This document shows positions 6,808-13,457 of a DNA stretch of 13,743 nt, piece after piece (the first letter of the stretch is position 1; the number at the start of each line of letters is the position of its first letter). Location of the stretch: assembly GCA_002394635.1 (NCBI GenBank), contig DGUK01000051.1, positions 1 to 13,743 on the forward strand, written 5' to 3'. The DNA is from Faecalitalea sp. UBA4312. GTDB taxonomy: Bacteria > Bacillota_I > Bacilli_A > Erysipelotrichales > Erysipelotrichaceae. Under the pieces are notes generated by a model. The model saw only the letters and a program-made list of their open reading frames with translations. It made no database searches and was not told where the DNA came from. The translations under genes were made by a program, and so were the position numbers.

Positions 6808-7863
6808 TTAATATTCTTCCTGTTCTGATCTTGTGATGGCATATTCATCAAACCACGGTAACGCAAATTTTAAAATACCATTTCGCGGGCTTACAAGAAT
6901 ACCGGCTTTCAGCAAACGGTCTCTATACGGATTAAACTGATTGCTTGAATATCCAAGTATGTTTCGCATTTTAATGATTTCTCCACTAGGAACTTTGGCA
7001 GCTGCCAATGTGACTTGTTTATCTCGTGCAGATAATTCGGACCAAATTTTTTCATAAGCAAAAATATACAGATACTCTTTGGCATCATCCAATGCTTTTG
7101 ATAGATTGTCACGGTTTTCGTAGACAAAATATCCAATCGTTTGAAAAGCAAAGGAATATCCTTTTGTTTGCTGGGCAAGTATCGATGCTTCTGCCTGTGA
7201 TACTTGTAATGTGTGCATATAATTCTCTATGATTTGGTTTTGGTTTAAAGGGAGGAGTACCGTTCGCGGTGCCCTTTCCAAAAATGTCATTCCCCGGGCG
7301 TTACGAAGACGGTCGATTTCCTTATGGAGACCTGTCATAATCAAAAATATTGGGAGTCTTTCTCGCAAAAAGATCTGATAAGTACTGGCAAATATTCTCA
7401 TTTCTTTTGAATTTGTTGCTTCATCGATTGTAACTAATACACGTTTTTTCTGTTTTTTTATGCTTTCCAGCATTTTCTTTAATGCTTCTTCAATATCGGA
7501 AATCGGCGGTACGCCTTTGATGGAAAGCCCGATGCCAAAAGCCTGCAGGTTGATCTGTGCTTCCGAGAACAGCTTATGTAAAGATTTATCGCTATCCAGC
7601 TTAGCTGCAAGGCTCACAAGCATATCTCTTTGGGGATTCAAGTTGACAACGATCCAATTGTCCTTGGTTTTGAGCGTATCGGCAATCTGTGTAATAAACA
7701 CAGTTTTTCCGCTGCCTCTAACGCCGGTGATTAAATTAATATAATTAGCTGGTCTTGGACTGTTGAATTCACTCACAATTCTTTCAACTTGTGCGGTTCG
7801 ATGAATGATTTCAATAGGGGGTTGTCCAAATACCAAAGTGTATGGATTATTCATTGCGTTCAT
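6808..7863 (-). CDS. P-loop (AAA/STAND-like) ATPase with C-terminal winged-helix-like region
   Basis: A 351-aa protein. Walker A is GVRGSGKT (47-54), Walker B RVLVTIDEA (141-149), and a sensor-like strand is PIFLIMTGL (171-179). After the ATPase core, a helical lid follows. The last ~85 residues (SARDKQVTLAAA, then a recognition-helix-like SSNQFNPYRDRLLKAGIL) resemble a winged helix, as in AAA_16/MalT-type ATPases. No transmembrane or nuclease motif is seen. I chose the ATG at 7863: AAAGGA sits about 9 nt upstream, while an upstream in-frame ATG (7905) would only add NSK-rich residues encoded by the repeat array. It is monocistronic and convergent with guaA. It reads AT-richer than its neighbours, suggesting separate ancestry. 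Such orphan ATPases are common in gut bacteria and usually unnamed. Function unknown; DNA binding and self-regulation are inferred from the repeats. Confidence 0.75.
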   Translation of the reverse strand: MNAMNNPYTLVFGQPPIEIIHRTAQVERIVSEFNSPRPANYINLITGVRGSGKTVFITQIADTLKTKDNWIVVNLNPQRDMLVSLAAKLDSDKSLHKLFSEAQINLQAFGIGLSIKGVPPISDIEEALKKMLESIKKQKKRVLVTIDEATNSKEMRIFASTYQIFLRERLPIFLIMTGLHKEIDRLRNARGMTFLERAPRTVLLPLNQNQIIENYMHTLQVSQAEASILAQQTKGYSFAFQTIGYFVYENRDNLSKALDDAKEYLYIFAYEKIWSELSARDKQVTLAAAKVPSGEIIKMRNILGYSSNQFNPYRDRLLKAGILVSPRNGILKFALPWFDEYAITRSEQEEY

Positions 7864-7864
7864 A

Positions 7865-7951
7865 TTTACTGTTCCTTTACTGTTCAAAAATGATTTACTG
7901 TTCATTTACTGTTTTATAATATTTTACTGTTCTTTTACTACTTTTACAAGG
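7865..7951. repeat. Three 29-bp tandem units, each with two TTTACTGTT-type boxes (iteron-like)
   Basis: TTTACTGTTC or close variants begin at 7865, 7876, 7894, 7905, 7923 and 7934. The spacing is strictly alternating (11, 18, 11, 18, 11 bp), which makes three 29-bp units. The first three and the fifth boxes are exact TTTACTGTTC; the fourth ends in TTT and the sixth decays to TTTACTACTT. The array starts one base from the chosen ATG of the ATPase gene. It contains that gene's ribosome site (7872-7877) and -10 box, and its outer end abuts the -35 box. Pairs one helical turn apart on one face suggest cooperative protein binding. Confidence 0.85.
7921..7949 (-). promoter_or_regulatory. Promoter of the ATPase gene inside the repeat array
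   Basis: On the minus strand TTGTAA (7944-7949), a 17-bp spacer and TAAAAT (7921-7926). The spacer and -10 coincide with boxes five and six, and boxes one to four would lie in the transcribed leader. Anything bound to the array would block RNA polymerase, so repression is the simplest reading. Confidence 0.5.
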
Positions 7952-8009
7952 AATTCCATGATAGATAAATTCCATTTGGCATACTAGGGAGATACGGTTC
8001 AGAAACAGA

Positions 8010-8110
8010 TAGAAGAATTCAAATGATTTATAAGAACATCTTTCATTGAAACTCTCCCGCCTATAAGAGGGAGGTATGCTTGTCCGAGCGTGGCGAGAGC
8101 AGTCCTATTC
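8010..8110 (-). mobile_element. Possible insertion-sequence end remnant (IS200/IS605-like), non-coding
   Basis: Between the ATPase gene and the RpiR gene (a gene-free stretch of 428 bp, 7864-8291) lies a segment with a short hairpin (CTCCC 8054-8058 with GGGAG 8069-8073). Read on the minus strand it gives GGCGGGAGAGTTTCA and then GATGTTCTTATAAAT. This hairpin-plus-flank layout resembles the right-end/omega-RNA part of IS200/IS605-type elements. No tnpA, no tnpB fragment and no left end is present. The likeness rests on memory of the pattern, not on a search, and a conserved small RNA is an alternative. The rest of the stretch (about 7952-8009 and 8230-8291) shows nothing beyond a direct repeat AATTCCAT (7952-7959, 7968-7975). 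Confidence 0.28.
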
Positions 8111-8150
8111 TTATGTCCATGCAGGAATGGGGCAATCACTATAAAGCTAG

Positions 8151-8176
8151 AAAAAAGAGCGAATAAGTCGTCGCTC
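8151..8176 (-). terminator. Rho-independent terminator for the murR-type regulator
   Basis: On the minus strand GAGCGA (8171-8176) pairs with TCGCTC (8157-8162) across an 8-nt loop, followed by six T's (8156-8151). It lies about 115 bp downstream of the regulator's stop codon. Confidence 0.7.
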
Positions 8177-8194
8177 CTTTCCATTGATCATCGT

Positions 8195-8229
8195 AGCACC
8201 TTGCATGGAATAATCGAGAGGTGCTTTTT
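8195..8229 (+). terminator. Plus-strand terminator-like hairpin with no gene upstream
   Basis: AGCACCT (8195-8201) pairs perfectly with AGGTGCT (8219-8225) across a 17-nt loop, followed by a T-run ending at 8229. The reverse strand lacks a T-run, so orientation is plus. The nearest plus-strand gene upstream is guaA, which already has its own terminator, so its transcript is unaccounted for. Confidence 0.5.
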
Positions 8230-8291
8230 ATATTATCTGCAAATTTTATAGATAGGAAGAGGATACAGTATCAAACACAGCCTTCTGGAAC

Positions 8292-9128
8292 CTATTTCTT
8301 GATATGTGTTTTCTGCAGCTGTTTGAGCGTGTAGGCATATGTGCTGGTGGCATAACACGTATACAGAATATCCACAATGCCCAAAGAAGAAATTCTGGAG
8401 GACATCGCGGCAGATCGGAACAAGGATTCATTGGATGTCGTATACAAATTGATATCGGCAAGCCGGGAAACCGGTGTATCCACACAGCGTGTAATCGCAA
8501 TGATCGGTGTTTGGTTGATGCGAAGCTCATTCATACAGGCGATGCATTCATGCGTTTGTCCGGAATACGAAAACACAATGGCTACATCACTGGGCTTACT
8601 GTTATACGCGCTGACCAGTTGTAAATGCCAGTCTTCATTCAACAAGCATGTTTTGTTGATACGAACCAGCTTTAAATAGAGATCTTTTGCGGCGATGAAA
8701 GAGGCACCCAGACCATACAATAAGATATGATCCGCTTGTTTCATCAGAGCGACTGCTTGTTTTAACTGAGAAATGGACATGATGGATTCTGTATCCAGAA
8801 GGGATTGTATATTCATCTGAGTGATCTTATGAACGATGTCTTCAAAGCTATCATCTTTTTCTATTTCATTGCCTGTGAATGTCTTGTTTTGACGATCCAA
8901 CGCAATGGCCGCAATCAGATCCTTTTTAAAATCCTTATAACCTTGGTAGCCGATGGCTCGGGCCATACGAATAATGGCAGATGTTGATACGTCTGTTTTC
9001 TCAGCCAGCTCATGAATGCTGAGAGATCCGATTTCATCCAAATTTCCTAAAATATATTCAGCGACAATTTTTTCGGTTCTCGATAATTCCTCTACATTTT
9101 CTTTTAATTTAATCAAAGCGTTTTCCAT
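8292..9128 (-). CDS. murR: RpiR/MurR-family transcriptional regulator (HTH + SIS)
   Basis: A 278-aa protein with the two-domain RpiR layout. An N-terminal HTH_6 domain (1-77; helix-turn-helix SIHELAEKTDVSTSAIIRMA at 37-56) is joined by a linker to a SIS sugar-phosphate-binding domain (about 123-260; ILLYGLGAS 135-143 and VFSYSGQT 185-192). It is divergently transcribed from murQ, the standard arrangement for MurR, the MurNAc-6-phosphate-responsive repressor of mur genes. The Shine-Dalgarno AAGGAGA lies 7 nt before the ATG. The 146-bp shared region holds GTTAC/GTAAC elements that are candidate operators for this protein. Ligand identity is inferred from context (murQ-murP-mupG). In some Firmicutes such regulators activate instead of repress, and the sequence alone does not decide this. 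Confidence 0.88.
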   Translation of the reverse strand: MENALIKLKENVEELSRTEKIVAEYILGNLDEIGSLSIHELAEKTDVSTSAIIRMARAIGYQGYKDFKKDLIAAIALDRQNKTFTGNEIEKDDSFEDIVHKITQMNIQSLLDTESIMSISQLKQAVALMKQADHILLYGLGASFIAAKDLYLKLVRINKTCLLNEDWHLQLVSAYNSKPSDVAIVFSYSGQTHECIACMNELRINQTPIIAITRCVDTPVSRLADINLYTTSNESLFRSAAMSSRISSLGIVDILYTCYATSTYAYTLKQLQKTHIKK

Positions 9129-9151
9129 AATTAAATCTCCTTATATATATC

Positions 9152-9180
9152 ATAACAAAAAGTTACAAAAACTGTAACAA
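9152..9180 (-). promoter_or_regulatory. murR promoter overlapping an inverted-repeat operator candidate
   Basis: On the minus strand TTGTTA (9175-9180), 17 bp, TGTTAT (9152-9157). The spacer contains a perfect inverted repeat, GTTAC (9162-9166)-N7-GTAAC (9174-9178). That position suits a repressor site for autoregulation by the RpiR protein. Confidence 0.5.
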
Positions 9181-9202
9181 AATTATATTATATTAAGCTA
9201 TA

Positions 9203-9231
9203 TTGACATAAAGTTACACTTATACTAAAGT
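9203..9231 (+). promoter_or_regulatory. murQPG operon promoter with a third AAGTTACA box
   Basis: A perfect TTGACA (9203-9208), 17 bp, then TAAAGT (9226-9231). TATACT at 9221-9226 is closer to consensus but only 12 bp away. AAGTTACA (9211-9218) sits in the spacer and repeats the half-site found in the murR promoter at 9160-9167, so one regulator probably controls both directions. Confidence 0.5.
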
Positions 9232-9274
9232 GGAATTAAAGGAATGGATCCATTGAAAAGAAAGGGTGTACTAC

Positions 9275-10174
9275 ATGGGAATTGATTTAAAAGGGATGAC
9301 GACAGAAACCCGAAATCAGAATACGCTTCACTTAGATTCTATGTCTTCTTTAGAGATCGTCACTGTGATGAACCAGGAAGATGCCAAGGTTCCTCAAGCC
9401 ATCAACAAACATTTGGATAAAATCGCAAAGGTCGTTGAACTGGCGGTGGAATGTTTGGAAAAAGGTGGCCGGATCATCTATATGGGTGCCGGAACAAGCG
9501 GTCGTCTGGCGGTTTCGGATGCTTCGGAATGTCCGCCTACATTTGGAGTCCGTGCAGATGTTGTGATCGGATTGATGGCCGGTGGCGACCAAGCGTATAC
9601 AAAAGCGGTGGAAGGAGCCGAAGATTCTGTGGAACTTGCCGTAAACGATTTAAAACGAATCCATGTTTCCGATAAGGATATTGTGATCGGTTTGGCAGCC
9701 AGTGGCCGTACACCATATGTCGTGGCTGGTCTTCAGTACGCACACCAGCTTCACGCCAAAACAGCCAGTATTGCCTGCAATGAGAATTCTGAAATCGGAA
9801 AGGTAGCCGATGTGGCCATCGAGGTGGTCGTGGGACCGGAAGTTCTTACCGGATCGACGAGATTAAAAGCCGGTACGGCGCAGAAGCTGATTTTGAATAT
9901 GATCTCCACGGCAGCGATGGTCCGAACGGGGAAAGCGTATGAAAATCTGATGGTCGATGTCGTACAAACCAACGAAAAATTGAGCCGTCGGGCAGAAAAA
10001 ATCGTAATGGATGCGACCGACTGTGATTTAGATACGGCCCGAGAAAAACTGAAGATCGCTCAGGGAAATTCCAAATTAGCGATATTGATGATCTTAGCTT
10101 CCTGCGATAAAGAAGAAGGAATAGAAAGGCTTAAACGCGCAAAAGGACATATAAGACAAGCAATGAAGTCATAA
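9275..10174 (+). CDS. murQ: N-acetylmuramic acid 6-phosphate etherase
   Basis: 299 aa, normal MurQ length. The SIS-domain signature YMGAGTSGRLAVSDASECPP (69-88) includes E85, matching the catalytic Glu of DASECPPT; the second catalytic Glu is in VEGAED (E116). Further family blocks are IGLAASGRTPYV (138-149), GPEVLTGSTRLKAGTAQK (187-204) and VDVVQTNEKLSRRA (227-240). It cleaves the D-lactyl ether of MurNAc-6-P to give GlcNAc-6-P and D-lactate in the cytoplasm. The ATG at 9275 has GAAAGGG 8 nt upstream; a GTG nine bases earlier lies too near that site. First gene of the operon, 18 bp before murP. Probably controlled by the divergent RpiR-type regulator. Confidence 0.96.
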   Translation: MGIDLKGMTTETRNQNTLHLDSMSSLEIVTVMNQEDAKVPQAINKHLDKIAKVVELAVECLEKGGRIIYMGAGTSGRLAVSDASECPPTFGVRADVVIGLMAGGDQAYTKAVEGAEDSVELAVNDLKRIHVSDKDIVIGLAASGRTPYVVAGLQYAHQLHAKTASIACNENSEIGKVADVAIEVVVGPEVLTGSTRLKAGTAQKLILNMISTAAMVRTGKAYENLMVDVVQTNEKLSRRAEKIVMDATDCDLDTAREKLKIAQGNSKLAILMILASCDKEEGIERLKRAKGHIRQAMKS

Positions 10175-10192
10175 CCAGGGAAAGGGGGAAAT

Positions 10193-11632
10193 ATGACAAA
10201 TCAAGAATTAGTAAATTTTATCATTGAAAAGCTTGGAGGAAGGGATAACATCCTTTCCGCCAAAAGCTGCATGACCCGGCTTCGTATCAATGTGAAGGAT
10301 GATTCATTATTTGATCCGGAAGCATTGAAGGAAAACGAAGAGATCATGGGAATTGTTAAGGATCGCGAGAATTATATTGAGGTTGTGATCGGACCCGGCA
10401 AAGTCAGAAAGTGTGCAGACATTTGTGTAGAAATGGGGATTCCTACAGAGGCCGGCGCAAATGTGGGAGACTGGCACGCTAATAAAGCGAGCATGAAAGC
10501 CGGTCAAAAGAAATCAAGAGTCAGAGACTTTTTGAAGATATTCGGGGAAATATTTGTACCACTGATTCCCGGCGTTATCGCAGCCGGCTTATGTTCAGGC
10601 TTTGCGACATTGTTTGCACAGCTGGTTCCGGATTATGAATCCAACCAGGTCTGGTTTATCATTCATCAAATTCTGACATTGATCAACCAGTCGTTCTTAG
10701 CTTATCTTACGGCCTGGGCCGGTTATCGAGCCGCTGAAAGATTTGGCGGCACACCGATTCTAGGTGGTATGCTGGGAATGATCACCGGATTGGCCAACGT
10801 TGATAATATCGCCATGACCATCGGTTTATATAATGAGGCCTCGCCGTTGGATTCCATTTTAAGAAGCGGTCGAGGCGGTGTTCTTGCGGTTATTCTGGGT
10901 GTATTTGTGATGGTAAAAATTGAGAAATGGATCCGCAATCGGATGCCGGACTCCTTAGATACCGTATTTACACCACTGTTTACCTTGTTTATTACGGTCA
11001 TTCCTTATATTTTGATCATTATGCCGTTGACAGGCTATGTATCCACGGCACTGGTATGGATCGTTCAACAACTGTGTATGTCTGAGAATGTACTCGTACG
11101 TATTATTTCCGGTTATGTCTCGGCTGCCCTGTTTTTGCCAATGGTGGCAATGGGCATGCATCATGGACTTGTCGCATTATACACGGTACAGTTAAATGCA
11201 TTGGGGTATGTAACCTTGTATCCTGCCTTGGCTATGGCCGGTGCCGGCCAGGTTGGGGCTGCCATTGCGATCTATCGTAAAGCGAAAAGCTGTCAGAATA
11301 CACGGATCCAGAATGTCATTAAGGGTGCGCTTCCTGCCGGTTTTCTAGGCGTCGGGGAACCATTGATCTATGGTGTTACCCTTCCGATGGGAAAACCATT
11401 TATTACCGCCGGCCTGGGAGCGGGCTTTGGCGGCGCCTTTGTGATGGTAACGCAGGTGGCAGCTACCACTTGGGGACCTAGCGGATTGATTGCCATCTTT
11501 GTGATGACAGCCGGTCCTAACAGCGCGGTTATGACGATGATCTACTATGTGCTTGGATTGGTTATTTCCTATGTGATGGGCTTTTTGATTACCAACGCGG
11601 TCATTAAGACCGAGGAAGTAGCAGATGTTTAA
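10193..11632 (+). CDS. murP: PTS EIIBC transporter, MurNAc / MurNAc-GlcNAc type
   Basis: 479 aa. The N-terminal EIIB domain (1-~85) carries the phosphorylated Cys26 in SAKSCMTRLRI and a later VIGPGKV block. The linker (85-105) leads to a glucose-superfamily EIIC domain (about 108-470) with roughly ten membrane segments, AMGMHHGL, and the conserved FLGVGEPLIYG substrate-site loop. No EIIA domain is fused, so it depends on a separate glucose-type EIIA. MurP proteins share this B-C order and lack of IIA; context between murQ and mupG fixes specificity better than sequence does. GGGGGAA precedes the ATG. The 3' end overlaps mupG by 8 bases. It imports MurNAc or, as in staphylococci with MupG, the disaccharide MurNAc-GlcNAc as the 6-phosphate. 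Confidence 0.9.
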   Translation: MTNQELVNFIIEKLGGRDNILSAKSCMTRLRINVKDDSLFDPEALKENEEIMGIVKDRENYIEVVIGPGKVRKCADICVEMGIPTEAGANVGDWHANKASMKAGQKKSRVRDFLKIFGEIFVPLIPGVIAAGLCSGFATLFAQLVPDYESNQVWFIIHQILTLINQSFLAYLTAWAGYRAAERFGGTPILGGMLGMITGLANVDNIAMTIGLYNEASPLDSILRSGRGGVLAVILGVFVMVKIEKWIRNRMPDSLDTVFTPLFTLFITVIPYILIIMPLTGYVSTALVWIVQQLCMSENVLVRIISGYVSAALFLPMVAMGMHHGLVALYTVQLNALGYVTLYPALAMAGAGQVGAAIAIYRKAKSCQNTRIQNVIKGALPAGFLGVGEPLIYGVTLPMGKPFITAGLGAGFGGAFVMVTQVAATTWGPSGLIAIFVMTAGPNSAVMTMIYYVLGLVISYVMGFLITNAVIKTEEVADV

Positions 11633-12671
11633 CGGGGTCGGAAATTCAATCTATCTGAGCTCTCTCAATAACGGGACGGTGTCACTGGACGATATTCCAG
11701 ATGACACGCCCGTGTTTTTATCTTTACATATGGAAGAAGAGCGCAGTGCGCAGTATGTGGAACAGATGATGGCTTTATGTAAAGCGCTCAACGATAAAAA
11801 ATGTCCGATCCTGGCCGATATCTCCTCGAAAACACTAACCTGGTTTCAAGAAAAGACGATTTTGGATCTGGTGCGAAAGCTCAATCTGTGGGCTGTGCGG
11901 ATCGATGATGGATTTTCTACGGAAGAGATGATCCATGTGGCGATGGAGTATCCGATTGTTCTGAATGCTTCGACGGTTTCCCTGACAGAGCTGCGTATAC
12001 TGAAATCCTACGGGGAAATCTTGGCCATGCACAATTATTATCCGCGCAAGGAAACCGGATTGGATGATGAATATTTCACTTCCGTAAATCATCTTTTAAA
12101 AAAGGAAGGAATTCCAATCTTTGCGTTTATTCCCGGAAAACAGAAAAGACGGCCATTGTTTGAAGGCCTGCCGACTTTAGAGAGCCAGCGATACCAGAAT
12201 GCCTATGTGAATTATCTGGAGATGGTCAAAAAATACCATGTGGATCAAGTGTTCTTAGGAGATCCGATTTTGGATGACAAAGACCGCTGGATGATCGATA
12301 CCTTCATAACGAAGGATATCATCGTTGTTCCCATCGAGCTGGATAAAGACTATGCATATTTGTACGATACCGTATTCTCGAACCGGATGGATGCACCCAA
12401 AGGATTGATCCGCATTGCCCAATCCAGGGGATATGGTTCGATAGGAAGCCAAGATATAACTCCGCAGAATACGGTGGAAAGAGAGCGAGGCACGTTAACA
12501 ATCGATAATAAATTATATAAGAGATATTGTGGAGAACTACAGATTACCCGAAAGGGATACCCAAAAGATGAGAAAGTGAATGTCATCGGAAAGGTTCCGA
12601 AGGTTTATCAAAGCGTATTGGATTTTATAGGCAGAGGGGATTCGTTCGTGATGGTAAAAGCGCAGGAATGA
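11625..12671 (+). CDS. mupG: 6-phospho-N-acetylmuramidase (MupG, DUF871/GH170 family)
   Basis: 348 aa, close to staphylococcal MupG. It has an N-terminal TIM-barrel (about 1-230) with VRIDDGFS (91-98), VLNASTVS (112-119) and the characteristic AMHNYYPRKETGLDDEYF (134-151), followed by the smaller C-terminal domain (about 235-345, ending near DSFVMVKAQE). The enzyme hydrolyses MurNAc-6-P-GlcNAc inside the cell to MurNAc-6-P plus GlcNAc, feeding MurQ. The ATG at 11625 overlaps the last codons of murP by 8 bases, with GAGGAAG just upstream inside murP, indicating translational coupling. Family members were long annotated only as DUF871 'outer surface protein' homologues; the operon context makes the MupG assignment solid. 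Confidence 0.92.
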   Translation: MFNGVGNSIYLSSLNNGTVSLDDIPDDTPVFLSLHMEEERSAQYVEQMMALCKALNDKKCPILADISSKTLTWFQEKTILDLVRKLNLWAVRIDDGFSTEEMIHVAMEYPIVLNASTVSLTELRILKSYGEILAMHNYYPRKETGLDDEYFTSVNHLLKKEGIPIFAFIPGKQKRRPLFEGLPTLESQRYQNAYVNYLEMVKKYHVDQVFLGDPILDDKDRWMIDTFITKDIIVVPIELDKDYAYLYDTVFSNRMDAPKGLIRIAQSRGYGSIGSQDITPQNTVERERGTLTIDNKLYKRYCGELQITRKGYPKDEKVNVIGKVPKVYQSVLDFIGRGDSFVMVKAQE

Positions 12672-12713
12672 TCCTTCTTGCAATCCTAAAAAGAAATGCC
12701 GACATAGGTTAGT

Positions 12714-12727
12714 ATATGTTAACATAT
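12714..12727. promoter_or_regulatory. Perfect 14-bp palindrome upstream of the ATC-hydrolase gene
   Basis: ATATGTTAACATAT lies 17 bp before the ATG at 12744 and next to its Shine-Dalgarno (GGAGG at 12732-12736). It probably overlaps the start of transcription or the early leader, so it is a candidate operator. There is no clear terminator between mupG and this gene, so read-through from the mur operon is possible. Confidence 0.45.
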
Positions 12728-12743
12728 GTATGGAGGCATTCAG

Positions 12744-13388
12744 ATGAAATACAAAGGCATATATTGGAGATTGTTTTCCCCTTTCATTCACAAGAGCATC
12801 GAAAGACGGTTTGGCAAAGACCTGGCAGACCAGACGATCCGAAAGGGGAAAGAGCAGTATCGGAAGTTATTGGCGCAGGCCGATGATCTGGGGCCAGGGA
12901 ATCCAATGGCTTCCAATGCTTATTTTGCGTATGTTTTTTCAGCCGCCTGGTTGGGAAGCGATAAACAGATTTCACCGCAGGAAATGGCGCAGGTCATGAC
13001 CGATGTGCTGAAGGGACCGCTGCTCAAGTTCTATTTCGGATTAACGGATCTGAATAAGAAACCGAAAAAGTGGTATTACGCGATGAAGAAGTATGAGAAA
13101 TGGTATCAGAAACATGGAAAGGATTATCCGGTGAACTGGATCGTCCAGTTTGACGAGAACAAGCATGCCGAAGGCAGCTATTATTGTTTTACACGCTGCC
13201 CGATCTGTGAATTTTGCCAGCGGATCGGTATCGGTGAATTGATGCCGGCTTTGTGTGCCACGGATGAGGTCATGTTTAAACTGCAGCACGGGCGGTTGCA
13301 CCGGAAGTATACCATAGCGAAGGGCGATCCGATCTGTGACTATTGGGTAACCGGAGATCAGGCGAAAAACAGAGAGTCTATTCAATGA
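12744..13388 (+). CDS. L-2-amino-thiazoline-4-carboxylic acid (ATC) hydrolase family protein
   Basis: 214 aa. The C-terminal half matches the ATC-hydrolase-like family: a Cys cluster in FTRCPICEFCQRIGIGELMP (149-168; C152, C155, C158), then C171 in ALCATDEVMF, and GDPICDYWV (194-202; C198) near the end. The N-terminal half is helical and basic, with no signal peptide. The start is ATG at 12744 with GGAGG 7 nt upstream, not the ATG 18 bases earlier. The named member hydrolyses ATC during cysteine production in Pseudomonas, but most Firmicutes members have unknown substrates, so the name should be read as a family label. It follows mupG by 72 bp with a palindrome between, which may put it under separate control. 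Any link to muropeptide use is speculative. Confidence 0.75.
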   Translation: MKYKGIYWRLFSPFIHKSIERRFGKDLADQTIRKGKEQYRKLLAQADDLGPGNPMASNAYFAYVFSAAWLGSDKQISPQEMAQVMTDVLKGPLLKFYFGLTDLNKKPKKWYYAMKKYEKWYQKHGKDYPVNWIVQFDENKHAEGSYYCFTRCPICEFCQRIGIGELMPALCATDEVMFKLQHGRLHRKYTIAKGDPICDYWVTGDQAKNRESIQ

Positions 13389-13395
13389 ATTGTAC

Positions 13396-13426
13396 TTGTA
13401 TCCTGGCTGTATTTTTGATATATAAT
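13396..13426 (+). promoter_or_regulatory. Promoter for the polysaccharide deacetylase gene
   Basis: TTGTAT (13396-13401) is followed after 17 bp by TATATA (13419-13424), which overlaps a consensus TATAAT (13421-13426, 19 bp). The Shine-Dalgarno AAGGGGAAG lies just before the ATG at 13458. Confidence 0.5.
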
Positions 13427-13457
13427 TTATGGGGATATTAAGTAAGGGGAAGAAGAA

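Noticed and set aside
6601..6828. Plus-strand 75-codon frame after guaA
   Set aside because: It starts inside guaA, runs through the terminator and into the end of the ATPase gene, and has no ribosome site.
7865..7951. CRISPR array
   Set aside because: The 29-bp units are contiguous repeats with internal sub-boxes, not repeats separated by unique spacers, and no cas gene is present.
7999..8184. Minus-strand 61-codon frame in the gene-free stretch
   Set aside because: It begins inside a terminator hairpin with no suitable ribosome site; the region is better read as non-coding or an IS relic.
8041..8229. T-box leader
   Set aside because: The conserved T-box sequence is absent and no plus-strand gene follows.
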